From positions 1 to 10,551 of the forward strand of contig CAKQHC010000050.1 in the NCBI GenBank assembly GCA_934234005.1: a stretch of DNA of 10,551 nt. Direction: 5' to 3'. The notes beneath the pieces are model-generated. The model worked only from the letters and a program-made list of their open reading frames with translations. It was not told the DNA's origin and did not search any database. Position 1 is the first letter of the stretch, and the number at the start of each line of letters is the position of its first letter. A program made the position numbers and the translations under genes. Positions 1 to 5,812 of the stretch are shown one piece after another. The DNA comes from an uncultured Methanomassiliicoccales archaeon. Its GTDB lineage: Archaea > Thermoplasmatota > Thermoplasmata > Methanomassiliicoccales > Methanomethylophilaceae.

Positions 1-1544
1 AGAGCGCGTTCCGCATATGTCTGCATATCTTTCTTTGATCTGGATTTCTTCAGTTCGATTATGATACTCGGCAATCCGGAGCGACGCGGTTTCATGATTA
101 TGTCCGCTCTGCCGTTTCCGGATTCTTTTTCCAGATAGACTTCGTACTTTCCTTCGCTGCTCATCGCAGCGGCTCCGATTATGAGTTGGTAGTCTTTCTC
201 TTTGGAAAGAAGAATAAACGGAATATTGTCGTCGAGAATCGTTGTCAACGATTCTTTGATCATACTCATGTCGTTTCTTTCAAACCCGGTAAACAATATC
301 TTGAATGTGGGGGCCGAACCTCCCTGAATGTGTTCGGCCATCATTTCTCCGAACACATCACGCATCTCATTGTTCGGAATCGATATGGCATAATTGAATT
401 CTCTGGGTATTGCGTTAAGATATCCGGAGACTGCCATCACGGAATATATGACGGACGGGTTCGAAATCACTTCTTTCATTGCCACAGTCGGTTTTATCTT
501 TGCCACCACAGTCTTGCCGTTTGCAAGGTCGACAAGATCAGAATAGATCTTGTCAGTTGCGTTGTCCATCAACGTATCGATAATGTCGTTGCCGCTGGTT
601 CCGGCCCAGTATGTTCCCGGTTCGAAACCGTCATGCACATACGAGAAAATGCTCCACGGATTGTATATCTCGGCATTACCGAATCTATATCCGTCATACC
701 ACTCTTTGGCTTCGACAAACTTTTCCGGATGTCCATAATACTCACAGATTTCTTTCACTTCGGATTCGGTAAATCCGTATCTCTCGTCAAAATCTTTGGA
801 GAAGATATTATTCACACGAAGATTGTTCAATCCGGAAAATATGCTTTCTTTGGCAATCTGCATTATTCCCGTAACAACGGCGAAACTAATATGTGTATTA
901 TCTTTAAGAGTCGATGAATAGAATCCTTTCAGGAACGAAAGAATCTGTTCATAAGAATCTTCGTTGAACGAACTGTTAATCGGATTATCATATTCGTCAA
1001 TGAGAACAATCGGTTTGACGCCATGATAACTCTCTAAAAGTTCACACAAAACTTTTAGTGATCTTTTTAGTTCAACCTCGGACAGTTTGTTGGCGCGACC
1101 TCTCATGTAAAAATCCATGCGTTCTTCGGGCATGTTTTTATCATCTTTCAGATAGCCGAATTCGAGATATACATCCGCTACGCTGAGTCCGATATCTTCG
1201 ATAAACCCGCTGTAGTATGTGGCCAATTCTTTCATGGATATAGAAATCACGGGAAACGAGTTCTTCAGTTTCATGCAGTTCCCGTGTTCCTGAACTTTCA
1301 GGCCGTCGAACCACGTGTTTCCTTTGTACTTCATATTGAAGAACGCATCAATCATAGACAGGTTGAGGGTCTTTCCGAAACGTCTCGGTCTGGTGAACAG
1401 ATACACTTTGTTTCTGTCATCGACAATATCGGAAATCAGTTCCGATTTGTCGACGTAGTAGTAATCGCCGTCACGGATTTCCCAAAAATATTCGATTCCC
1501 GTCTGCGGTACCTTCAACTTGAATTCCTCCGCTTCTTTATTCAT
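1..1544 (-). CDS. AAA-ATPase-like protein with C-terminal PD-(D/E)XK nuclease-like domain (DUF1703 type), 3' end outside window
   Basis: I translated this open frame by hand from an ATG at 1544. It runs 514 codons without a stop to the left edge, so only the far C-terminus is missing. Residues about 17-60 form the family's N-terminal block ending in RPRRFGKT (52-59), a Walker A-like nucleotide-binding site. LIDEYD (about 181-186) is the Walker B-like strand, followed by the YGHPEK and AKEWYDGY blocks typical of the family. Near the end, a GRAD segment (D481) followed by IIELKK (E497, K499) matches a PD-(D/E)XK nuclease core. These proteins occur in many copies in gut and anaerobic bacteria and archaea. 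Their role is not established; mobile-element or defence-related functions have been suggested. A TATA-like box lies about 29 bases before the ATG, suggesting a leaderless transcript. A decayed paralog lies at 9449-10551. Family assignment is firm; function is unknown. Confidence 0.9.
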   Translation of the reverse strand, partial: MNKEAEEFKLKVPQTGIEYFWEIRDGDYYYVDKSELISDIVDDRNKVYLFTRPRRFGKTLNLSMIDAFFNMKYKGNTWFDGLKVQEHGNCMKLKNSFPVISISMKELATYYSGFIEDIGLSVADVYLEFGYLKDDKNMPEERMDFYMRGRANKLSEVELKRSLKVLCELLESYHGVKPIVLIDEYDNPINSSFNEDSYEQILSFLKGFYSSTLKDNTHISFAVVTGIMQIAKESIFSGLNNLRVNNIFSKDFDERYGFTESEVKEICEYYGHPEKFVEAKEWYDGYRFGNAEIYNPWSIFSYVHDGFEPGTYWAGTSGNDIIDTLMDNATDKIYSDLVDLANGKTVVAKIKPTVAMKEVISNPSVIYSVMAVSGYLNAIPREFNYAISIPNNEMRDVFGEMMAEHIQGGSAPTFKILFTGFERNDMSMIKESLTTILDDNIPFILLSKEKDYQLIIGAAAMSSEGKYEVYLEKESGNGRADIIMKPRRSGLPSIIIELKKSRSKKDMQTYAERA

Positions 1545-1568
1545 GAAGCAATAATTATTGTTGTTCTG

Positions 1569-1577
1569 TATTTAAAA
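1569..1577 (-). promoter_or_regulatory. TATA box for the DUF1703-type gene
   Basis: On the minus strand this reads TTTTAAATA, close to the archaeal TATA consensus. Its centre is about 29 bases before the ATG at 1544, which puts transcription start within a few bases of the start codon. No Shine-Dalgarno sequence is seen, consistent with a leaderless mRNA. Confidence 0.5.
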
Positions 1578-1584
1578 AGATTCA

Positions 1585-1659
1585 GTGGATGCAGTCAGTG
1601 AAAAACTGCATCGGCAGGTTTTGGACGTTGCAGACGAGTTGAAAGAAGAAAGTAAGTAA
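1585..1659 (+). other. Short coding-like scrap (possible gene remnant or tiny ORF)
   Basis: The plus-strand frame GTG(1585) to TAA(1657-1659) gives 24 residues, VDAVSEKLHRQVLDVADELK and then EESK. The composition is amphipathic-helical and looks like the end of a real protein. The frame is closed upstream by TAA at 1573-1575, and no Shine-Dalgarno sequence precedes the GTG. It could be the tail of a decayed gene or chance. It overlaps the inverted repeat at 1588-1612 and lies upstream of the promoter of the divergent DUF1703-type gene. Confidence 0.2.
1588..1612. repeat. Perfect 8-base inverted repeat, operator or hairpin candidate
   Basis: GATGCAGT (1588-1595) and ACTGCATC (1605-1612) are exact reverse complements separated by 9 bases. 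The left arm begins 11 bases upstream of the TATA box of the minus-strand DUF1703-type gene, a plausible place for a regulator site. There is no U-run that would make it a terminator. Confidence 0.35.
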
Positions 1660-1799
1660 GCTTGATTTGATGTGCTATTTCTGAATTTGGCTTTATGTCC
1701 AATGCAGATAATGAATTTGAATTCGTTCGCTTTACTGCGCTTTGTAGTGTTCAATAAAAATATAATCAGCAGAGTGCGCGGTGTCCGCACAATGCTTTG
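1660..1799. other. A+T-rich intergenic stretch with no confident gene
   Basis: Both strands were read. Short open frames exist, but none has a Shine-Dalgarno sequence, a recognisable motif or protein-like composition. The only structure seen is a short G+C hairpin at 1774-1790 (GTGCG/CGCAC, or a nested GCGG-TGT-CCGC). On the minus strand it is followed by an A+T-rich run (tatatttttatt). It could end transcription of the minus-strand 1800-2813 genes, but this is weak. Confidence 0.35.
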
Positions 1800-2123
1800 T
1801 CATTTCTTATTTTCTTCACAATTGTCGGAGGACATTTCTTTTACGGATTTTACATCGTTCAGATTATAATCTCTGTTTGTTTGCACAATCTCTCCTTTAG
1901 ACGCATAATAGAATATGCCGGCAATCATATAAATGAAGATGGCAACCAGTGCAACGGCAAATAATATCATAACTATCGTTGCTACCGTACCCATGATCCC
2001 TTCTATCAAATCGGGATGTTGATTGAAGTAATACGCCCCATATACGAGCAGTACAGCTATGGCCAATGCGAGTGCGGCCAGAGCTGCGGCGCTTCCTTTT
2101 GTACTATTTTTTTGTAAATCCAT
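1800..2123 (-). CDS. Small two-helix membrane protein, unknown function
   Basis: This 107-residue protein has two hydrophobic segments, about residues 11-33 (Ala/Leu-rich) and 45-73, joined by a short loop containing NQHPD. A hydrophilic, charged C-terminal tail follows (about 76-107, ending NCEENKK). I do not recognise the family. The ATG at 2123 is preceded by GAGGG at 2130-2134 with 6 bases of spacing, which supports this start. The gene begins 9 bases after the stop of the AIM24-family gene, and its ribosome-binding site overlaps that stop codon, so the two are very probably co-transcribed. A membrane partner for the upstream protein is possible, but that is inference from position only. 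It ends in TGA. Confidence 0.75.
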   Translation of the reverse strand: MDLQKNSTKGSAAALAALALAIAVLLVYGAYYFNQHPDLIEGIMGTVATIVMILFAVALVAIFIYMIAGIFYYASKGEIVQTNRDYNLNDVKSVKEMSSDNCEENKK

Positions 2124-2132
2124 ATCAAACCC

Positions 2133-2813
2133 TCAGTTAGACGGGTGCGGCAGATAGGGCCATATGCTGAGTGCCAAATCGTTCATTGTCATGGATTGGA
2201 TAATAATCTTTCCCGGACCCGTAAGGGTGGTCACAAAAAGACCTTCGCCACCGAAGAGAGCATTTTTCACTCCCCCTACCGTTGTTATGTCATATTTTAC
2301 AGATTCTTCCCATGCTACTGCATTGGATGTAGACACCTTATAGATCTCACCGGGTTTTAAATCGATAATGTTGAAATCTCCGCACGCAGACAGGAAAGCC
2401 TTTCCATGTCCGCTCAGTTTCTGAAGAATCAGACCTTCTCCGCCGAACAGCATGCCCCCCATCTTTTTCTGGAATGCAATGTCCAGGTTTACGCTGCATT
2501 CCGAACACAGAAATCCTGTTTTTTGGGATATCCATGTTTTTTCGCCGATGTCCAGACAGACTATTTTTCCCGGAACATTTCCGCCCAGGCCGATTACTCC
2601 GGTACCGCTGCTGACCTTGTAATCCGTTAGGAACAGGGACGAACCGCTAAGACTTCTTTTCAGGCCGGATATCAGTCCGCCCTTCATATGGGACTCCATT
2701 GTGACGTTCCCGGTCATGTATACCATTGCGCCCGCTGATGAATGAAATTCTTCGCCGGCCGTGAGTTCGACATTGACAAATTGGAGATTGTCTCCGGTGA
2801 TTGTATATTTCAT
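2133..2813 (-). CDS. AIM24/TIGR00266 family protein
   Basis: This 226-residue protein matches the widespread AIM24 (TIGR00266) beta-sandwich family. Known members range from bacteria to the yeast mitochondrial protein Aim24, and their molecular function is poorly defined. The N-terminus has the family pattern, with polar strands followed by EEFHSSAGAMVYM (21-33). The fold's internal duplication is visible: LFGGEGL at 122-128 followed by LSGHGK, and again LFGGEGL at 187-193 followed by LTGPGK. There is no signal peptide or transmembrane segment. The ATG at 2813 sits about 25 bases after a TATA box (2836-2843), suggesting a leaderless transcript. It heads a two-gene unit with the small membrane protein at 1800-2123. 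Family assignment is confident; the role is unknown. Confidence 0.88.
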   Translation of the reverse strand: MKYTITGDNLQFVNVELTAGEEFHSSAGAMVYMTGNVTMESHMKGGLISGLKRSLSGSSLFLTDYKVSSGTGVIGLGGNVPGKIVCLDIGEKTWISQKTGFLCSECSVNLDIAFQKKMGGMLFGGEGLILQKLSGHGKAFLSACGDFNIIDLKPGEIYKVSTSNAVAWEESVKYDITTVGGVKNALFGGEGLFVTTLTGPGKIIIQSMTMNDLALSIWPYLPHPSN

Positions 2814-2835
2814 GCATTTGCATATCGCAAAACGG

Positions 2836-2843
2836 TATAAATT
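2836..2843 (-). promoter_or_regulatory. TATA box for the AIM24-family gene
   Basis: The minus strand reads AATTTATA. It is centred about 26 bases before the ATG at 2813, so transcription should begin at or next to the start codon. It lies in the 63-base gap after the symporter stop, so the AIM24-family unit can be transcribed independently of the symporter. Confidence 0.55.
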
Positions 2844-2844
2844 T

Positions 2845-2859
2845 GGGGGTTCAACCCCC
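2845..2859. repeat. GC-rich palindrome GGGGGTTCAACCCCC between symporter and AIM24-family gene
   Basis: A perfect inverted repeat (7-base arms around one central C; about 5 base pairs with a 5-base loop as RNA). It lies 17 bases past the symporter stop and just upstream of the TATA box of the next gene. It could fold as a 3' hairpin of the symporter mRNA, or be bound as an operator at the TFB-recognition position. A second A+T-rich inverted repeat (TGAAAA-TGT-TTTTCA, 2865-2879) covers the symporter stop codon. Confidence 0.45.
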
Positions 2860-2876
2860 GGTGTTGAAAATGTTTT

Positions 2877-4523
2877 TCAGCATTTTTCAGGCATTTCGTC
2901 GGCAACAATGTCTTCCGAATTCCTTCTGAGGAACCATACCGCAATCATGGTGAGCACTGACAGGGGCAATGCAACAAGGAGTGGATCGACATATGATGCG
3001 AGGGATCCGGGGAACAGCACGGCATTTCCCGTAATCCATTTGCATACCGGTACGAAAACGCTCATTCCGCTGTTGATGAATAATGCCCAAAACAGGTAAG
3101 ATACAGTTCCCACGGCGATACTTGCCAATGCCGCATCTCTGCGCGGGGTTTTGCAGTACAAGGCCATTACGAATGCAGGTAATAATGCGCATGCGGACAT
3201 GCCCATGAACAGCGATGTTGCTTTGGCAATGATGTTCGAAGGCATAAGGTAGCAGTATACAACGACCAGAACCAGTACGATGACTGTTACAGCTCTGTTG
3301 ATTTCAATGGATTGGGAATCTTTGGGCCTGCCAATTTTCCTGCTTTCGATAAGCGACCAGAGGTCGTATCCTCCCGCGACACCGATTGTGTGCATGAGTG
3401 CACTTATTGTAGACACTGCTGCACATACAAGAGAAAGGAGGAACAGACATACGAATATGTCTCCGAACGTTATGTCTTTGAAGATTTCCAAAACGAATTG
3501 AGGGATGATGTAATCCGTTCCGAGTCCGAGGCTTTTCAGGTATTCGAACGAAGCCATTCCGTGCTCGTTGTAGAAGAACACATTGCTCAGAGGGCCGACG
3601 GTGTATGCGGATCCTACTATGACAAGCATGAATATGGAACCGATTATCAGAGATTTGTTGAGCGATTTGTCGTCGTTGGAAGACATGAATCTTACTACCA
3701 GCTGAGGCTGGGTCAGAGCACCTATTCCCACTCCTAAGAAGAATGTTGTTACGACAGTCAGCCATTCGGGCGTTCCGAACGAAGCCGTATCGTTCCACCC
3801 GTTGAATCCGCTGAGTGTTCCGGTAGACGATATTATTCCGCTGTTCCATAAATCCGCCAGTTGCGTGTTTGCATCTGTTATTCCGCCCAGTGTAACGAAT
3901 GTAACGACAAGAATCACAGCCATGCCTATGAACATGATTCCTGCCTGGAATGCATCGTTGTACATGACTGCGATGATACCTCCGTATACGACGTATACGC
4001 CCACAACGATTGCCAGAGCTACGAGGATGTAGTTGTAATACTCCTGCATGCCTGTGATGGTAGCAAGGGAATTGACACCGCCTTTGAGAACTGCGGCGCA
4101 GTAGATAGGCATCATGATTATGATTATAATCGCGGTGAATGCCCTGATTTTATTGGATTTGAATACTTTTCCGAGAAGATCTGCAAATGTGGATGCGCCT
4201 ACTTCCGCACCTTTGCGTCTGGTACGGGTGCCGAAGAATATGAACGCCACAAACAATCCGACAAAGAGGTTGAGGAAGCATAACCACATGAGCGACTGCC
4301 CGTGCACGGCTGCCTGTCCGCCGAATCCGATGACTGCGGAAGCACTGAGGAATGTGGCACCGTAGGACAGTGCAATGATGATAGGATTCGTCTTACTTCT
4401 TCCTAAAAGGAACTCCTGATTGTCGCTTTTCGTATGCTTGTATCCGAATACGCCGAGCCCTACGGTGACTGCCAAAAACAGAGCCAGCATTACAAGGAAT
4501 ATTCCCATGTTTACGCCGGTCAT
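2877..4523 (-). CDS. Sodium:solute symporter (SSS family)
   Basis: This 548-residue polytopic membrane protein has about 13 hydrophobic segments, as expected for the SSS (SLC5-like, LeuT-fold) family, which couples Na+ entry to solute uptake. Family features in order are: the first core helix LSYGATFLSASAVIGFGG (52-69); GGIIAVMYNDAFQAG (181-195); GIGALTQPQLVVRFM (266-280), the conserved G-x-Q-P...R-F block; and AAVSTISALMHT (368-379), where Ser/Thr residues of the sodium site fall. The substrate (proline, pantothenate, a carboxylate or other) cannot be decided from sequence alone. The ATG at 4523 has a strong ribosome-binding site, GGTGAT at 4529-4534, 5 bases upstream. It overlaps the stop of the small upstream gene as ATGA, so translation is probably coupled. 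Confidence 0.9.
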   Translation of the reverse strand: MTGVNMGIFLVMLALFLAVTVGLGVFGYKHTKSDNQEFLLGRSKTNPIIIALSYGATFLSASAVIGFGGQAAVHGQSLMWLCFLNLFVGLFVAFIFFGTRTRRKGAEVGASTFADLLGKVFKSNKIRAFTAIIIIIMMPIYCAAVLKGGVNSLATITGMQEYYNYILVALAIVVGVYVVYGGIIAVMYNDAFQAGIMFIGMAVILVVTFVTLGGITDANTQLADLWNSGIISSTGTLSGFNGWNDTASFGTPEWLTVVTTFFLGVGIGALTQPQLVVRFMSSNDDKSLNKSLIIGSIFMLVIVGSAYTVGPLSNVFFYNEHGMASFEYLKSLGLGTDYIIPQFVLEIFKDITFGDIFVCLFLLSLVCAAVSTISALMHTIGVAGGYDLWSLIESRKIGRPKDSQSIEINRAVTVIVLVLVVVYCYLMPSNIIAKATSLFMGMSACALLPAFVMALYCKTPRRDAALASIAVGTVSYLFWALFINSGMSVFVPVCKWITGNAVLFPGSLASYVDPLLVALPLSVLTMIAVWFLRRNSEDIVADEMPEKC

Positions 4524-4642
4524 TGGTCATCACCGTTATCGTTCCATTTTAATACCGCATAAACGCAGCAGGCTATCGTGCATATGAAGCAGCACGCATA
4601 GGCAGCTATCGTCCACGGATCAGTAAGTCCGAATATGCTAAT
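4520..4642 (-). CDS. Symporter small accessory protein, apparent ATT start
   Basis: This 40-residue protein reads SIFGLTDPWTIAAYACC at residues 2-18, then one hydrophobic helix to about residue 31 and a polar tail KWNDNGDDQ. The GL-DPW-IAAY start, single helix and WN near the end match the small proteins that PGAP names 'symporter small accessory protein', encoded just upstream of SSS transporters. The frame is closed by TGA at 4652-4654 and has no ATG, GTG or TTG before the conserved part. ATT at 4640-4642 lies 4 bases after a near-perfect Shine-Dalgarno sequence (GAGGTGA, 4647-4653) and gives the expected N-terminus. Its TGA overlaps the symporter ATG. It probably assembles with or stabilises the symporter in the membrane (inference from family and context). 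ATA two codons on is a less likely alternative start. Confidence 0.8.
   Translation of the reverse strand: MSIFGLTDPWTIAAYACCFICTIACCVYAVLKWNDNGDDQ
4529..4534 (-). promoter_or_regulatory. Ribosome-binding site of the symporter
   Basis: The minus strand reads GGTGAT, complementary to the archaeal 16S rRNA 3' end. It lies 5 bases before the ATG at 4523 and inside the last codons of the small accessory gene. It fixes the symporter start at 4523 rather than the in-frame ATG five codons later. Confidence 0.6.
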
Positions 4643-4646
4643 TGTC

Positions 4647-4653
4647 TCACCTC
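4647..4653 (-). promoter_or_regulatory. Ribosome-binding site before the ATT start
   Basis: The minus strand reads GAGGTGA, seven bases matching the anti-Shine-Dalgarno complement GGAGGTGATCC. It is 4 bases before ATT (4642-4640) and is the main evidence that translation begins at this non-standard codon. Confidence 0.6.
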
Positions 4654-4661
4654 AATGTTGC

Positions 4662-4678
4662 GTGCTAACATTTAGCAC
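4662..4678. repeat. Perfect 7-3-7 palindrome on the symporter side of the divergent promoter
   Basis: GTGCTAA (4662-4668), CAT, TTAGCAC (4672-4678). It falls at or just after the transcription start expected for the minus-strand accessory-symporter unit (about 4680, from the TATA element at 4702-4710). This suits a dimeric repressor site or a 5'-UTR hairpin. The arms resemble those of the bacterial CIRCE element, but the order is inverted and the spacer differs, so it is not CIRCE. Confidence 0.5.
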
Positions 4679-4701
4679 ACTAAGGCTCAATCCGGCATTC
4701 A

Positions 4702-4710
4702 GTATAAATA
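4702..4710. promoter_or_regulatory. Shared TATA element of the divergent promoter region
   Basis: GTATAAATA on the plus strand, and TATTTATAC on the minus strand, are TATA-like in both directions. For the minus-strand symporter unit it predicts a start near 4680 and a UTR of about 38 bases. For the plus-strand gap-pgk unit it predicts a start near 4731. A second A+T-rich element at 4740-4756 (ATATTAATAAAATAAAG) could instead serve gap, with a start near 4772. Confidence 0.45.
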
Positions 4711-4713
4711 ATG

Positions 4714-4730
4714 AACGGCAAGGTGCCGTT
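4714..4730. repeat. Perfect 7-3-7 palindrome on the gap-pgk side of the divergent promoter
   Basis: AACGGCA (4714-4720), AGG, TGCCGTT (4724-4730). It has the same geometry as the palindrome at 4662-4678 but an unrelated sequence, and its centre is 52 bases away, about five helical turns. It ends where gap transcription would begin if the TATA element at 4702-4710 is used. It is a candidate operator for gluconeogenic gene control. Confidence 0.5.
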
Positions 4731-4784
4731 TTCGCTCCGATATTAATAAAATAAAGACAGGAGATACAAGCGTAGGTATACAAC

Positions 4785-5807
4785 ATGGTCAAGATCAGGG
4801 TTGGAGTCAACGGTTACGGAACTATCGGAAAAAGAGTAGCAACAGCAGTTACCATGCAGGATGATATGGAACTGATCGGAATAACCAAGACAAGGCCCAA
4901 TTACGAGGCTAAATCGGCCATTGAGAAGGGTTATGACATTTATGTTCCCGAGGAAAGCGTGGAATCGTTCAAAGATGCCGGAGTGCCTATCGCAGGAACT
5001 GTTCAGGATATGTATAAGAAAGTGGACATCGTGGTCGATTGTACGCCCGGAACCGTCGGCGAATATTACAGAGACCAGTATAAGGCTGCAGGAGTCAAAG
5101 CTATCTTCCAGGGCGGAGAAGACCACAGCCTTACGGGCATTTCCTTCAATTCTACGGCAAATTATTCCGAATCCTGGGGCGCACAGCTTTCCCGTGTTGT
5201 TTCGTGCAACACTACCGGACTTCTCAGGACACTCAACCCGATTGACAAAGAACTCAAGGTAGAGAACGCATTCGTCACTATCGTCAGGCGTGCCGCCGAC
5301 CCCGGAGACAGCAAGAACGGACCTATCAACGGGCTCGAACCTTCCGTAAAACTTCCCACGCACCACGGACCCGATGTTCAGAGCATCATGCCCTGGCTTA
5401 ACATCAATACGATGGCAATCAAGGCTTCTACGACACTTATGCACGTTCATACCGTTGTTGCGCAGCTCTCCAGAGAGACGACAACCGAAGAAGTGCTTAA
5501 TATTCTCAGGAAAGCACCCCGTGTAAGACTTGTTAAGAGCAAAGACGGAATCAAGACTACCGCTCAGATAATGGAACTCGCAAGAGATCTGGGACGCGAC
5601 AGATCCGACATGTATGAAATTGTCGTATGGGAAGACGGAGTCAAAGTTGTCGGCAATACCCTCTATTACTATCAGGCAGTGCATCAGGAATCCGATGTAA
5701 TTCCTGAGAACATCGATTGTATCAGGTCCATGTGCAAAGCCGAACAGGATGCGGCAAAATCCGTGGCCAAGACCAACAAGGCTCTCGGAATTCCTGATAA
5801 AAACTGA
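4785..5807 (+). CDS. gap: Glyceraldehyde-3-phosphate dehydrogenase, archaeal type II
   Basis: This 340-residue cytosolic enzyme interconverts glyceraldehyde 3-phosphate and 1,3-bisphosphoglycerate with NAD(P), in glycolysis and gluconeogenesis. The N-terminal Rossmann motif is GVNGYGTIGKRVA (7-19). The catalytic cysteine is C141 in SCNTTGLLR. HVH (220-222) contains the histidine that archaeal enzymes use in place of the bacterial position. The conserved block TIVRRAADPGDSKNGP (165-180) is typical of the archaeal branch. Its length is normal for the family. ATG 4785 is preceded by a weak AGGT at 4774-4777. pgk follows after only 5 bases, so the two form an operon for consecutive steps. Regulation may act through the palindromic divergent promoter region upstream. 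Confidence 0.96.
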   Translation: MVKIRVGVNGYGTIGKRVATAVTMQDDMELIGITKTRPNYEAKSAIEKGYDIYVPEESVESFKDAGVPIAGTVQDMYKKVDIVVDCTPGTVGEYYRDQYKAAGVKAIFQGGEDHSLTGISFNSTANYSESWGAQLSRVVSCNTTGLLRTLNPIDKELKVENAFVTIVRRAADPGDSKNGPINGLEPSVKLPTHHGPDVQSIMPWLNINTMAIKASTTLMHVHTVVAQLSRETTTEEVLNILRKAPRVRLVKSKDGIKTTAQIMELARDLGRDRSDMYEIVVWEDGVKVVGNTLYYYQAVHQESDVIPENIDCIRSMCKAEQDAAKSVAKTNKALGIPDKN

Positions 5808-5812
5808 ATGGG

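Noticed and set aside
186..917. Long plus-strand open frame (243 codons) and other plus-strand frames across 1-1544
   Set aside because: Antisense shadow of the DUF1703-type gene, whose minus-strand translation has clear family motifs. The plus-strand product is rich in His, Cys and Phe with no recognisable domain.
1572..1790. 72-codon minus-strand frame in the gap between the DUF1703-type and 107-residue genes
   Set aside because: No ribosome-binding site and low-complexity Ser/Thr/Lys/Asn composition. It overlaps the promoter of the downstream gene.
2845..2859. tRNA T-arm or attachment-site remnant (GGGGGTTCAACCCCC)
   Set aside because: A T-arm has a 7-base loop; here the loop is 5 bases, and no acceptor stem, anticodon arm or CCA-end flank is present.
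4606..4671. 21-residue minus-strand upstream ORF starting at the ATG inside the first palindrome and overlapping the accessory gene out of frame
   Set aside because: No Shine-Dalgarno sequence, and the ATG is the palindrome spacer. It ends in TAG, which no other gene here uses. Most likely chance.
4662..4678. CIRCE heat-shock operator (HrcA site)
   Set aside because: CIRCE runs TTAGCACTC-N9-GAGTGCTAA. Here the arm order is reversed, the arms are shorter and the spacer is 3 bases.
4743..5684. 313-codon minus-strand open frame opposite gap
   Set aside because: Antisense shadow of a firmly identified enzyme gene; no motif, no ribosome-binding site.
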